From the NCBI RefSeq assembly GCF_905475465.1, contig NC_062241.1, positions 9,858,001 through 9,922,000 of the forward strand: a DNA stretch of 64,000 nt, written 5' to 3'. The translations under genes and the position numbers were made by a program. This document shows, piece after piece, positions 49,961-63,000 of the stretch. How positions within the stretch are numbered: the stretch's first letter is position 1; each line of letters opens with the position of its first letter. The stretch is from Pieris napi. Taxonomy: Eukaryota > Arthropoda > Insecta > Lepidoptera > Pieridae. The notes below the pieces were generated by a model that made no database searches, was not told the DNA's origin, and saw nothing but the letters and a program-made list of their open reading frames with translations.

Positions 49961-50247
49961 GGGAGCGTTTAAGTATTACGTAACGCATTTTTTGAAGATT
50001 ATTGACCCCCCCCCCCCCCATGTAACTCGCCGTAACGTTTCTCAGTACCCAAGTATAGTACTGTTCCCAAGTCTAGTAAAACGTTTCGTGAGCACCTAGT
50101 GACTCTTTAGTTACTATTATGTGGTGTAAGTAGAAAATAATATTAACATTAACGCGTAATTCAATCCCCGCCCCGCATCGTAACGTTTTACAAAAGGACC
50201 CCCCCCCCCCCCTCCCAAAATTCGTTACATAATACTTGAACGCTCCC
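49961..50247 (+). mobile_element. Harbinger-like MITE, copy 4
   Basis: Ends are GGGAGCGTTTAAGTATTACG and the inverse ACTTGAACGCTCCC, flanked by TTA on both sides (49958-49960 and 50248-50250). It includes long C runs near 50007-50020 and 50200-50213. Confidence 0.85.
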
Positions 50248-50250
50248 TTA

Positions 50251-53200
50251 GTAGATAGCAGGAATTACGAATACCAATAATGATCATTTTTATACACTCA
50301 AAAGAGTTATTATTCAAAATTCGTACATTCGTTTAATAGGAATAATTGACTATTTCATGTCTGTTCTTAAATTATTGTAGAATTTCTTTTATATAGTTTC
50401 CATACGGAAAATTTTCAACTTGATTAACAATACGGCACGGTATACGGTATAGAAATTTGTAAATAATAAAATTAATAAATTACTTTTAAGTATAACTTGA
50501 ATATATCGATTTAATTACGGGCCGATTTTACATGGGTTGAATTGACTGTAAAAATACAATTTATTGGTAATCTGCCGAAACATTTTTAATTATCACTTAT
50601 TGAAATAAAACAAGTTTACTTAGATATTACAATTATTAAAATTAGATATTTGACTAGCGAATAATTTTTTTTAATTGTAATCAATAAGCTGGTTTTAATT
50701 CGATAGTAATGTATTTAGTACTTTTATTACAATAACATATTGTAAATATTAATTGCCATAATGTTTTTATAAATAATTAGATTTTAGTTAATACAAGAAA
50801 AAATATTTTTGTTTACTATGGTAACATTTGTATCAATATTTAAATTCATTAAAATAGTGTTTAAGTTCGAATTAAGGTGCATTTTATAATAATCTGTCTT
50901 TGTATAACACTTGAGTCGAATAATTTGTCCTAGAATAAGTACGCAAATGGCTAAGGACATTTTTGGGTCAAAACCCAAAATATTCTTAAACAAACCAATA
51001 CAGACTCGATAAGAACCATTGTGGTAGATAGCAATAAAGGCTTTTATCAAAATATGCATGAATAAGGAATCATTTTTTATATCTTCCCCACGGAATCCTA
51101 AAGAATTTCAATTAGAACAACAAAATCACGTCTTAAAATATTAGTATAGATTTATATGAAATCCATGAAATTTTGAATGCGAATTTGCCGAAAGTTCACA
51201 AAGTGAGTGTGAAACGTAACGAATAGTGATACATGTCATTTAGTATGACTTTGTAATAAATATTAAGGCTTATTCGTGAAACCGCAATGGTCTTATACTG
51301 TATATTTAATAAGTAACCTATATTACTCATTAAAATGGTAACTTAGCCTACTTATGCTAGAACAATCAAAAGCAATTTAAAAGCTACTTAAAAATGTAAA
51401 AACTACATTTTTAAATAGCTGTTGATATGGTAATATAGCAATAACGCTGCCGCCCGTTTTACTTTAGTACAATATTGTCAAGTTTCAGTTATTATGACAT
51501 TGTAATAAAACATTTTTGTAGTTTGACATTCACAATGAGGTTATTTGTCACATATTTTTAATAGGACATATTTTTCAAATGGCGAATTCGGATGTATTAA
51601 TGTTCAAAGTTTTGTTTGAGGTAAGATAAATATCTTAACAGTTAATAGGGGAAAAGTCAAGTCAAGTGAACACTGGCGATATAATAAGTGTAAGTGTTAT
51701 AGATATAAATAAAAGATTCCTTTTTAATGTCTAGTTTTGTCGCGAGAAATGTTTCGTCAAGATTTTATATCTGGAAGACACTAGCGTTACTTGTAACTCT
51801 AGTGTAGCGATAAATTGATATTTGAAAATCAGGCATTAGACGTTGATGTATCGGAATTTGTCTTTAATATATAATAACTAGTACTCGCTAACTTGTGTGC
51901 ATTAATTATATAAGATAAGCAATGTAACCCTTAAATTGTAAATATTTTAAAAGTAGTCTTACATATATACTAATTAACGTTTAAAAGTTCCATAGATTAG
52001 TTTCCTAAACCATACCACAGATAAGAGAGACGTGTCATTCGTTTAGCGTTATCAAAAAGTTTGTCTAAGATAAAACTAAGTATGTCCAATGCTTCTAGGG
52101 TAAGTATTCAAATGGTTTTATCAATACTCGTATAATGTTATACATAATTACACTAATGTAGGGAAATAGATTATTACGTACGATATTTTTTTACACGTAA
52201 AAGACATCTCACTATAGAGGATTTAGAATCGTGTTAAATATTTAAGAATTAAGGTTAGGAGTAAAATTATCTGATAGATTTTACGAGAACATTCACTGAG
52301 CCGAAGATGTGTTACCGAATGCTTTGTATATACAAGTAGATTAATTGACATGAAATTAAAAGTGCCACAAAATTCAGATTATGCGCATCTACTTATTATG
52401 GCCATCGTGGCTGAATGGTTTTTAAGTTATGATTTAGTCTAAATATAATAGTTCAAAATTTCTACAGGTCTTTCGTATAGTAAGCAAACGCTGATTGGTC
52501 GATCTTGTTTTAAAGATGAATTGTGTAAACAAGATTTAATCATAAATCTTACTTATTTCACGATTTAAAGTTGTCAAGTTTTGTCGAACCATTTTTCTCT
52601 ATGATGTGAAATTTATGATAGCACTTTATCAAGCAAGTTTTCGAATAGAAACGTAAGAATCTTTAAAAAAAATATTACTATTATATGCCAAAAGATTTAT
52701 TTGAATTTTGTGTATGCAATTTAAATATAATACGATTAAAGCGATCACCCAATCAGCTCTCGTGAAGCGTGTCGCAAATTTTATTACGGTTATGTCCGCC
52801 TACTGCTAAATTAGCAATACATAGCGTACCTAACTTTATATCCAATTATTTTAAGTTATTCGAATATTCAAACTATTTTGTTTAATGTGGGTCATGGGTT
52901 TACTTTATTTGTAAATATTTGCAATTTTTTACCTTTTCCTAGTTAATTCGACTTTCATTTAGCATTCGCCCATAGAGATCCACTGTGAAGTCATTTATTT
53001 TTAAGGATTAGTTCAAAATTTAAATTATTTTATTTAGACGATGGCAATCGATTAGTTGTCATTTGCTTTTTATTAATTTCATGTATCTAAATTCAGCAAG
53101 TATGAATTTCAGGATAAATAAACTATTCGATAATTATTTGTGTTTATTTCGTAATAAGACCTATCTTGCATAATCTTAGACGTTCTCTTATAACCTTGGA

Positions 53201-53492
53201 AAGAATGGGAGATATAATGATGGCGTTTTTCGTTTGTGTTTGGTCCATGTCACGCGAAACGTCGTGGGTGGGCCGGGCCACGTGCGAAACATTCATACTT
53301 TAATGGTTTGGGAATATAATATTGGAAGTCAAAGCGACGGGCAATTGTTCTAGTACAAAATATGACAAAAGGACCAACAGTGTCTATGAAAACACCCACT
53401 TTGGACCACAAATGGCCTAAAAATTTTATTTTCAAATATGGTGTTTGGTAGAGGGGGTGAGACGAATTCCAACATTTTCTTATAAATACGTG
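50251..53492. other. Intergenic stretch without recognisable genes
   Basis: AT-rich sequence between CoREST and CFAP61. Open frames here are short and lack splice context or family motifs. The 53223-53450 part is less AT-rich ('gtgggtgggccgggccacg') but I could not identify it. Confidence 0.5.
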
Positions 53493-53940
53493 GGTAACAC
53501 TGAAAATGTTTAGGACTGGCCAGTTAGAAACATTGCTAATGAAAACTTTTAGAACTCTGGTAACCTAATGTAGTATATTGCATTCATTTGTTTTTGTGAA
53601 TTGGCGGCAAATCAAAAACTCTTGTTACAGGTGAAAAATAATCTTAACGCGAGAAAACTTTCGGTCAATGATTTATTATGACTTTCGTAGTGGGCTTACT
53701 CAACAATTAAAGATAAAATTTGAGGTATTCGCTTTACGAGCCCTGAAGTTGCGGTGAAAGCCTACGAAAATACCATAGAAGAGACCCCTAAGGAAGAATG
53801 GGTCCACTGCTTTTCTCAGTAGTTCCATCGAATGCGACGATGTGTAGGGAGGAACGGAGATTACTTCGAAAAACAATAAAAGTATTGGCAGCTTTCTACA
53901 TTAAGCCGCTTTTCATTTTCTAAACACTTTCAGTGTTACC
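53493..53940 (+). mobile_element. Internally deleted mariner-like element
   Basis: Termini GGTAACACTGAAAATGTTTA and the inverse TAAACACTTTCAGTGTTACC delimit it, with TA just outside the right end. Inside, 'YDFRSGLTQQ' (near 53680) resembles the transposase N terminus. 'EEWVHCFSQ' then a stop, then FHRMRRCVGRNGDYFEKQ (near 53790-53880), resembles the C terminus. The DDD catalytic core between them is missing. Confidence 0.75.
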
Positions 53941-54084
53941 TAGGGACATTCTCGTTCTCACAGATTATCACTTGACACATCACTTGTTGTTTCAATTTGG
54001 TAAAAAAAAACATTGTCAAAAAGTACATTCCTGTCAGAATAACAAGATTCTTCTACAAATTGGATAGGGCCAAATATTAAGGAA

Positions 54085-57000
54085 ATGGTATCTCGTGTAT
54101 TTCGGGCGTTGCCTTTAGGAAGTGTGCGTTTAGCAGGACCTGATGATGTTCCTGCTATTTTGACTTTGGTCAATGAATCTATGTCTTTGAATTTTCGTAT
54201 TACTGGTCCTGCGGATTTAAACTATCTACTGTTAGTATATATACTAGACAAAATTAATTTGAATACATGAAATAATAAAATAGAATCTTATTAACTTTGG
54301 TATCAAATTTTATGATATGGTAGGTAATTTTATCGGCACGTGGCAATGGCATGTCTTCTGTCCATGACGACATCTGCGACGACTTATTTTTACATAATTT
54401 ACAGTAATTAAAGTTTCTATAACATTTTATTAGACATCCTTTTTAAAAAAAAAATTGTTTCTCTATTTACGCAAAAAAGTATTAATTTCTACATGGATTA
54501 AATTAATATATTAGTTAATTGTTTGAAATGGCGTAACTTAGAAGCAGATGTTAGTTATTTCAGCGTTACTATTTCAGGAAAAATTGTGTTTTAACTATAT
54601 GCCAGTTAGATATAAACGGAACAATAGTAGGTGCACTTGCTCTAAAGGATCATCCTCTTGTGCCTTCTGTCAACCCTGCCGCGTGGGAAGATTTTGTATG
54701 GAGTAAATATAAGTATAGTATTTGTTTCTAAAGATAACTTTCAAGCAAGTTTGAGCTGATTAAAAGGCTAAAACCTTGTTAAAAGCGCTTAAATTATTTT
54801 TGTACTTATTATTTTCTTTATTCATATACGGTTTTTTATCAAAAGAAACATGTTTGTATTAAATTTTATAGCCAACACTTTTTTTAACATATACCATAAA
54901 AAATATTTTTTTTTATACATTTATTTTAATTTAAACCCTAAAACGTATTCCAGATATGTAGAACTAAATTCACGGAACACGATTTTCCTGCACCTGCTGT
55001 GTTGGAATCCAGTTTATGCGCGAGAACTTGTTGATAATATGCTAAAGTCTGTATTTATGCATGACCCTTACCTACAGTACATCGCAATGATGAGAACCAT
55101 TATTGAACATCCACGTAAGTCTTCTTTTTTAAAAGAGTAGAAATGAATAGCGTACTTTGTTTTTTTGACGTTTCTATAGCGATTTCTATACGAGAGAGTG
55201 AGAACATATTCTTAACAGTTCTTCTTCAGATTCTTCATTTGGCTGGATTACTTTAATACTAAATTAATATTACTAACTAACCTTAAAATTGAATAACTTA
55301 AACATATTATTTAAAGGAGTTCCTTTAGGCAAGGTTCCGAAGATACTGGCAGCGTTCCCCCTTTGAATAGCTAATTCTTAAAACTTATTGCATACTTAAA
55401 ATTATAATACATACATTTAAAAGTCAGCATATTTAATGGCAATCATCGTTATTGTTCTCTATATCCCTTCTATATAAAATAGATATAATAAAAAAAAAGG
55501 TTAAACATTGATTTCAGTGTTAGTACCAGGGCAGTCGCGTTCTGAGGCGTCATTCAGACGGGTTCAAGCGTTGGAACGAGGTGTTCCTGGAGACCAGCTC
55601 CCGACGCTGTTAGTTGCTGAGAGGGGGGATGTCAGTCCTAGACTTAAAATTCGACGAGCAGTGTTAGTATATTTTAAGTTGAAGGCTCAAAATTCGCCCC
55701 TGAAAATCAATTTATCAAGCATTAGTTTAAATAGCAACACTAGCGACACCTGTCAAATATTATGGCTGTGCTAAAACATGTTTGTAACCAAGGAGAGAAT
55801 TATGTGTTGCTTGTAGAACGCATCTTTAATAAATTAAAAGGGTATAAATAAAAGAGACCAAATTTTGCATCTATAGAAGCGCCCGCCTCAGTTATTGCGC
55901 GGCAATGTGAATTTTTTGCGCCATTCATTAATTCTATGTAAACAATATAAATTTTTATGAAGTTTTTATTTCGAATTTTGCTCTACGAGAATAAATAAAT
56001 TACTATAATTTTGACAAATTCATTAGATTCTTATGAGTTTTTAAAATTACAATTACGGTGTGTTTTCTTTTTGTTGAATTTGATGTTTCAGTGAAGCGGA
56101 TAATGATGATATAGTGCCTATCATAGAACAACATTCTGTTCGACTTCGTCAGTTGTACGGAGATTTTTACGTTAGCGAGCTTATATCGAGACACCCAGAA
56201 TCAGAAAGGGCCTTGCTTGTTTGTGAGGTAAATAGTGTACTCTGAAATTTTAAACCACTTATTGATAATACACCCATAAAAATTAAAAAAAAAATTAAAA
56301 CAAAAAATATTTATTATGGAATACGAGATATCACTTATTCCACGTCATTAAATTTGTATCGGTAGACATCCCTACCCATCGGCAATGAAGACAGGGTGTA
56401 GGGCGAGGTAAAAAAGCCGAGGTAAAAAAACTGTCGGTACTCTTTTAAAATCTCAAATTATCATACAAAAATACTATGGCAAACATATAAGAAACCAGAA
56501 GGAGGCAGATACGGTCCGCTCTCGTCATCATAGACAATATAGATTATATTTAATTGTTATATGAACTAAATCAATCTTATTGCACCGTTTACTACTTTAG
56601 TTAAAAGACAATTGGATTGATATTTCTTGAATAAACGGTTTAGTTTCGTGAATCATATTTTATAGCATAAAGAAGTGGCAGTTGGTGTAATGTGCCTCAA
56701 CACAGAAATAAATTTTGAGGAGCTGGAAGAGAGTTTTGATCTATCACCATTCGCTGGTCTGCGGCGTTTAGAACGCGTCATAAAACCTAGAGATAAAACC
56801 GTAGATGGATCATCTGTCAGGTCTGTATCTGTCAAAATGACGTTTTTGACATACGGAAGTCACAGTTGTGTTAAGTCTTGACTCAGAATCTTATCCAATA
56901 CACTTATAGGTCTACCAGAATCTGATGGCAAAAAAAAAAAAAAATTAGCGATTTTCATATGGCAATAAAAGAAAAATTTCATCTGTCAACTGAAATTTCG

Positions 57001-60000
57001 AGGAATTGTTTTTGGTTTGGCTTCAAATTTCCTTTAAAAAGTGATGAAAATGTCTAAGAAACCTCTTCGATTGCAAGCAAGACATATTGTTTTCAATGTT
57101 TATCAAAGAATACTTGATCAACAAGATGCAGAACATACACAATCATCGATATTGAGCCATGTGCAAGCATTGACTGGTTAGTAGGAATGACACGTCTTGA
57201 TACTTTGGTTTATGGGATTTTTCGTGTGTATTATATTATGTACTTATACTAAACTGGTTTATTTCAGGGGTTTCTTATACTACAAATAAACTAGGATAGT
57301 TTTGATTTAGAATTGATCAGAAACAAGATAAATGAGTTTTACACTGTTTCTTTCTCTCAAATAGGGATTGATGAATAGCGAAAATCTTGTGAACATGTAA
57401 TAAAAATTGAAAATCAGTTCATAGAACAAGATCGGTTTATTGAGATGCAGGAGGAAAGGTTTATTATAAATACTGCGTTGAAGACTTTTTTATGGATGTG
57501 CAGTATTCGGAACCATTTTCAAGTTCTTAATTAATAATTTCATGAACCGAGTAATTGGAGTTTTCATCTAAATTTCAAACCCCACATTCGCCACATTTTC
57601 AAAAATTATCATTGGATTAATTTTTATATATTTTGCATGTATCACACAGAATCAGCCGCTATAAGGAAAAAAAGTATCAAAACGTTTTACTCCAATTTCC
57701 CCAGTATTGCTAGCGTCAATTTCTTTTTTCCCTTTTTGCCATCAGATCCTGGTAGACCTATAGTAATGATTAGAGTGAGATCACTGTATTCCGTTAAATT
57801 CATAATCCGAGAATTGTTTTGTGTACCTATTTAGTATGTGTATACCACTATTTATTCTGAAAATTCTTCTTAAATAATATTTATTTTTGTGACTCCTATT
57901 TACTCCTATATTAGTATCTACAACCAACGCAAGATTTATATTTTTGACTAGTATTCATTGATAGGTAAGGAAGAGTTTTCTTTATATAAATTTCACATAT
58001 TACAGCCTCTTAGAATCAAAAGATGATCCCCAAAAGGAATCTTCGTTTACAAGCGCAATGTCTAGAGAAACTAAGTCGAGGGTATGATACAACTATATTT
58101 TTGATACACATTTCGCTGAATATTTACTAATGTTATAAAACGCTGTAAAATATTTTAATAGAGTCCTCCTTCAATCCAATAAAGGATTACGGAACAACAG
58201 TAATCTACTAAAAACTTTCATTATTTATAAATATACTAGCTGATCCGGCAAACGTCGTTTTGCCATGTATATCATTTATAATAAAAAATAGGGGTTGATC
58301 GTAGAGGGGTGGAAATTAGGGGTTGTATGTATTTTTTAATGTTGTATCATAAAAAAAAAAAAAATGTAAAAATTAAAAAAAAAATGGTGGGGGTGGACTA
58401 CCCTTAAAATTTAGGGGGATGAAAAATAGATGTTGTCCGATTCTCAGACATACCCAATATGCACACAAAATTTCATGAGAATCGGTCAAGCCGTTTTGAA
58501 GGAGTTTCACTACAAACACCGCGACACGAGAATTTTGTATATTAGATTTAGATGGTTAACTATGGTTCAAATTAACTTTGTATACTTAATATTGTGAAGC
58601 GAAAGTTTAATTAAATTGCTTGTCATACAAAGGTGACTTGGGTATACGGTGATGACGAATTCTCAAAGTTCAAAGAACAAGAAGTTAAGGCACCACGCCC
58701 GTCACAACCCGGTGTGTTTAGCCAACTCGACGTATTGAATCTCTTTCTCGAAGAGCCAGAGGAAATGGAATATGATATCGTCAACATAGACCCAGAGTTA
58801 ATGAAAGTACCTAAGTACTTCTATGAAAACAGGTATGTTTGGTATTGACTAGAGTTTAATCAAAATAACGGATTTAACTATGTAACCACCGTGCTGTTTT
58901 TTTTAATTCTACGAGATAAAAAAATATTTGGAGGATAGATTCAAAGGTTTCTGAATAATATACTTTTGATACTATGTCACTTTTACATTTAGAAGTGAAA
59001 CTCATACAAAAGAACTATTCATTGATTATTTTCTCAGCCAAGATGAAAAAACAAAAGTTCGTCGCAGAGAATCCTTCTATGACAATAAATATCTTGATAA
59101 GGACGTTGGGAAAAGGACATGTAAGTGTATTTACAATATAAAAGAAAACACATGGACAGTATACAAAGCCGAAACAGATTACATTGATAAACAAAATATA
59201 CGAAACCGAAAACATAAAGTAAGTAAAACCTTAAAAGATAAAAAAAGAAAATCGAAATTAAACATAACACAAACTACAACTTAATATTTTAAAGAAAAAA
59301 AAATGTCACTACTGCTAAATAAAGTCAAAAACTTCCTGCTTCCTAAAATATTTCCTACCCTCTTTGGTAACTCCCCACGGGAGTCGGTCCGAAGCAAATT
59401 TAAGGAATTACATATTTTGACTCTGGCAAGTCAATACATTTATGAGAATATTTTATATGTGCGGAAAAATATAGATATCTTTAAAAAGAATAGTAGCTTC
59501 CATAATTATAGTACTCGTAATAAAGACAAAATTAGCGCACCAACCAGAAGGCTGCATAAAACGAGTAATTCTTTCCAAGGCAATTGTATACGTTTTTTCA
59601 ACAAAATCCCTAGTGAGATACAAGCGTTGTCAATAAATAAATTTAAATCGTACATTAAAGTAAAACTGCTTGCTAAGGCTTATTATAATATAAATGAATA
59701 TTTAAACGATCCTAGTGCTTGGATATGAGTTGCTCCAGTATATATTATAGGTAACACGACTGAATCTCTCGGCTGCATTTCCAGACTCTGGGGCGATCGT
59801 CAACATCCACGACTGTTTTAATGTAAAGTGGGAACAAACCGTGATCCATGTAGTATCCAATTATTTCAGTATTATTATTATTTTCTTATGTAGCCAAGTC
59901 CACATTTCAAGGATCGTCATGCTCGCTTAAATGTCATTGCTTGTGGCGGCGTCCATGCGTCGGGTTGTCTCTCTCCCTAAAATATGGCGAGGGGGCCGAT

Positions 60001-63000
60001 GGCTGGCCATGCGTCATACTCGTGAACGGGTGCTGCTTGTGGTGACTGGTCGTACTTGAATTCGTGTATGCGGTGATGTTAATTATTTCGACTATGTGTT
60101 TGCGTGTTGTTCCCACGAGAATGTAAGTGCGTGCTCCTATTTCACCATGCCTCCTGCTGATAGGGGACAAGTCTTTGTTTTTATTTATGTTCTTATTATT
60201 AATTACTTAAAATGTCATGTGGAACATGGTGTAATGGTTGCAGCTCCTTACAAACGTTGTGTAAAAAAAAAAAAAAAAAACATGGCGATTAAAAAGAGTG
60301 GCGGAGAGTTTATTGCCAGTTCTTCTTTTCCGTTATACGCCCTTGATTTGAGAACTGGCAGTAAATGTAAAATTAGAAGCATTAATATTTATTTCTTTAA
60401 TGACAAGTGTACATTGTGTTACCTACGTCAATAATTGATTTTTGAATTTTGAATTTGAATTTGAAGGTGAAAAAACATCTTCATAAATTGTATTGTAGTT
60501 AGCTAAAACCTATTGGCGAGTTACGCAGATAATTAATCTTCGTACGAGGCACGTGGAACAATTGTGACTATCTTGTCGCATGTCGCTATCTCTAAAAAAC
60601 GTACGTAGCTTATAAAATAATTTATCTTATAGCCGAGTTCCCCATGATATCACCAGCGAAGCCTCCAGAGCCAACACGCTTCATAGGACCACCTAATGCC
60701 TTTCTATTGGAGTTGTTTGCTATGCGCCATGATTATGATGAACGGTAAATTTTTACCCAAACCATATGAATGTAATGTTAAAGTGTTTTCTGGTCTAGTC
60801 TGAGAAATAATAGATTATATATCCAAAACACATAATATTTTTTACGTATTCATCTGTCAAATACGCGTTTCTAGGTTTGGGATTTAGCATCCGGACGTAT
60901 GCTAAATAATATCAATTTGAGGGCTTTATTTCTCATTGGGTTTTAAAAACCCTATTAAAAATCTTAATTTATTTCAGATATGGTTTCGATATGTTAGAAG
61001 TGGCGTTTGAGCTATTTCCAGATAGAGATTACTGCATCGTCTGTTTGCCGACTAACCATACGTGCTTCCCGCTTCTGGAACATTTTACGGTGAATTTTTT
61101 TTAGACTAGGTGTTGTCCCATCTGTTAAAGGATCATCGTAGTAAGAGAAACAAAATGTCTTCTACCCTTCATTTTTATTACTCACCTACCTTAGTTAGTA
61201 CTAGTTCAATCAGTGGAATTACTCTTCATATTCAATAAAATACACGGTTTAAAAAAAAATTGTATTGCGATACACACAACATTTTCGGCATTTTTTTTCA
61301 GCTAGTAACACCGTTTAATTATCGGATGAGGTTTATCAATGAGACACTTTACGTGGTTCACATAAATTCTGTTAGAGGGTGAGTCTACTTTTATTTTCAA
61401 TGAAATTGTTACGAAAGTTATTTTATCTTTAAATAGAATTTTGCTATCTGTAAGGATACAGATTAAAACAGCCTTAATTAAAAAAATATCTAGATTCAAA
61501 TATAAGCAAAACATTTTCAAAATAAGGTTTTATGGGATAGTGTAATTGTATTAGCTATTGTTTTAGTTATGTTTTTGACAACTAATAAAGAAAGTACATA
61601 CGTAGGAACGTATGTAGGTAATATAGGCACAAGGTCGCGGGGCAGCAGCTTACGGGTCTCCCCATAACAGCTCTGCTAAGCGAAGCTATAGACCGAATAA
61701 AGTGGAGAGATGTCATTAACTGGGCAGCAGGCACCTTACAGTGACACGACCTACAGTTATGAAGAATATGACTGAGAAGATCCTACGTAGATAGCAAAAA
61801 CCTATATTTTTTTTGTTTTTAGGGATGTGAGAGTACGTCCAGCGGAACTATACGATGCTATTAGTATGCAAGACATTCTGGAGAATTCGCCAAGAAAGAA
61901 AGAAATTTTGGATTTGTTTCACGATAGCTTTGATATTCCCTCGTTGTCATCTTTTTCTCTTCTCAGTCAGAATCAGCCGATCGGCTTGGTCATACTGGGG
62001 TAAGAAATTACTTAAACTGAGTACATGGTCATACATTTTTATTTAATTGCAAAGATTTTTGGTATCACGCTAATCGTAGCTGCGCAAGGTGTATGATTAA
62101 TAGTGTAAGGTCTAATTGATTTAGTTCTTAGGGTAGAAATTAAACACTCCAATAATGACTTGATTCACTATAATTCACTTAACTTACTTTACATAAACTG
62201 TATAACTTCAAACTAAAACAAAGTAATTTGCCCTTGCGCATGTGTCATAACTTCTTTTATAATCTCTTCGATACTCAGACTCGACCATCCCACTTCGAGG
62301 AGATGTTCGAGTCAATTCGTAACAATTCGTAGGCAACCGAACAAGTCAAATGAGCAACTATTGCACATGCGCACTTGTACCAAGATTCTTAAGAATTGTT
62401 TCATAAAAATGTTTAGAATTTAATTAAATAAATATTAAAAGCTACCACTACAGTTTAGGGTAAAGAATCTTTAGCTTTCATAAGTGATTTAAAGTGTTCT
62501 TCAATACTCAATACTTTATTCACTATGAGAATTGAGAAGTGTGTGTTCTTCGGTTATCGGTAAGACATTAAGACCCCGATTCCAATTAGCGCCTCACGAC
62601 ACTACCTCTTCTTGAGCTCTGTCAATAGCGCTACAACATTTTAGGTCTGGGATTCAGATTTCTTTATCTGTTCCGTGATCATTTTTACTAGGCAACTAGG
62701 TAATGAACCTTCTGTGCCTGACACACACCGTCGTCTTCTTGGGTCTAAGGCATGCCTGTTTCCTCACTATGTTTATCTTCACCGTACGAGCGAGTGTTAA
62801 ATGCGCACACAGAAAGTCCATTGGTGCCCTACACTGAGGCGCTGAGATTTGCTATTGCTTTCTCGTCAGACAACTTTTATAAACACTAAAATATGTTTAA
62901 CTACATACAATTTTGTTTCAGACCTCTAGAAGATACAACAATAATAAGAGCACAATATGACTTGGACCCCGAACCTTTTAAGTATGGTACTGATGCTGCG

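Noticed and set aside
50784..51059. 91-residue minus-strand open frame in the CoREST-CFAP61 gap
   Set aside because: AT-rich, no recognisable motif, no splice or promoter context; likely chance.
60240..60280. A-run ('gtgtaaaaaaaaaaaaaaaa') as an mRNA poly(A) tail of a processed pseudogene
   Set aside because: It lies within the 3' UTR of the LINE at 59290-60475 and has no upstream retrocopied exon structure.
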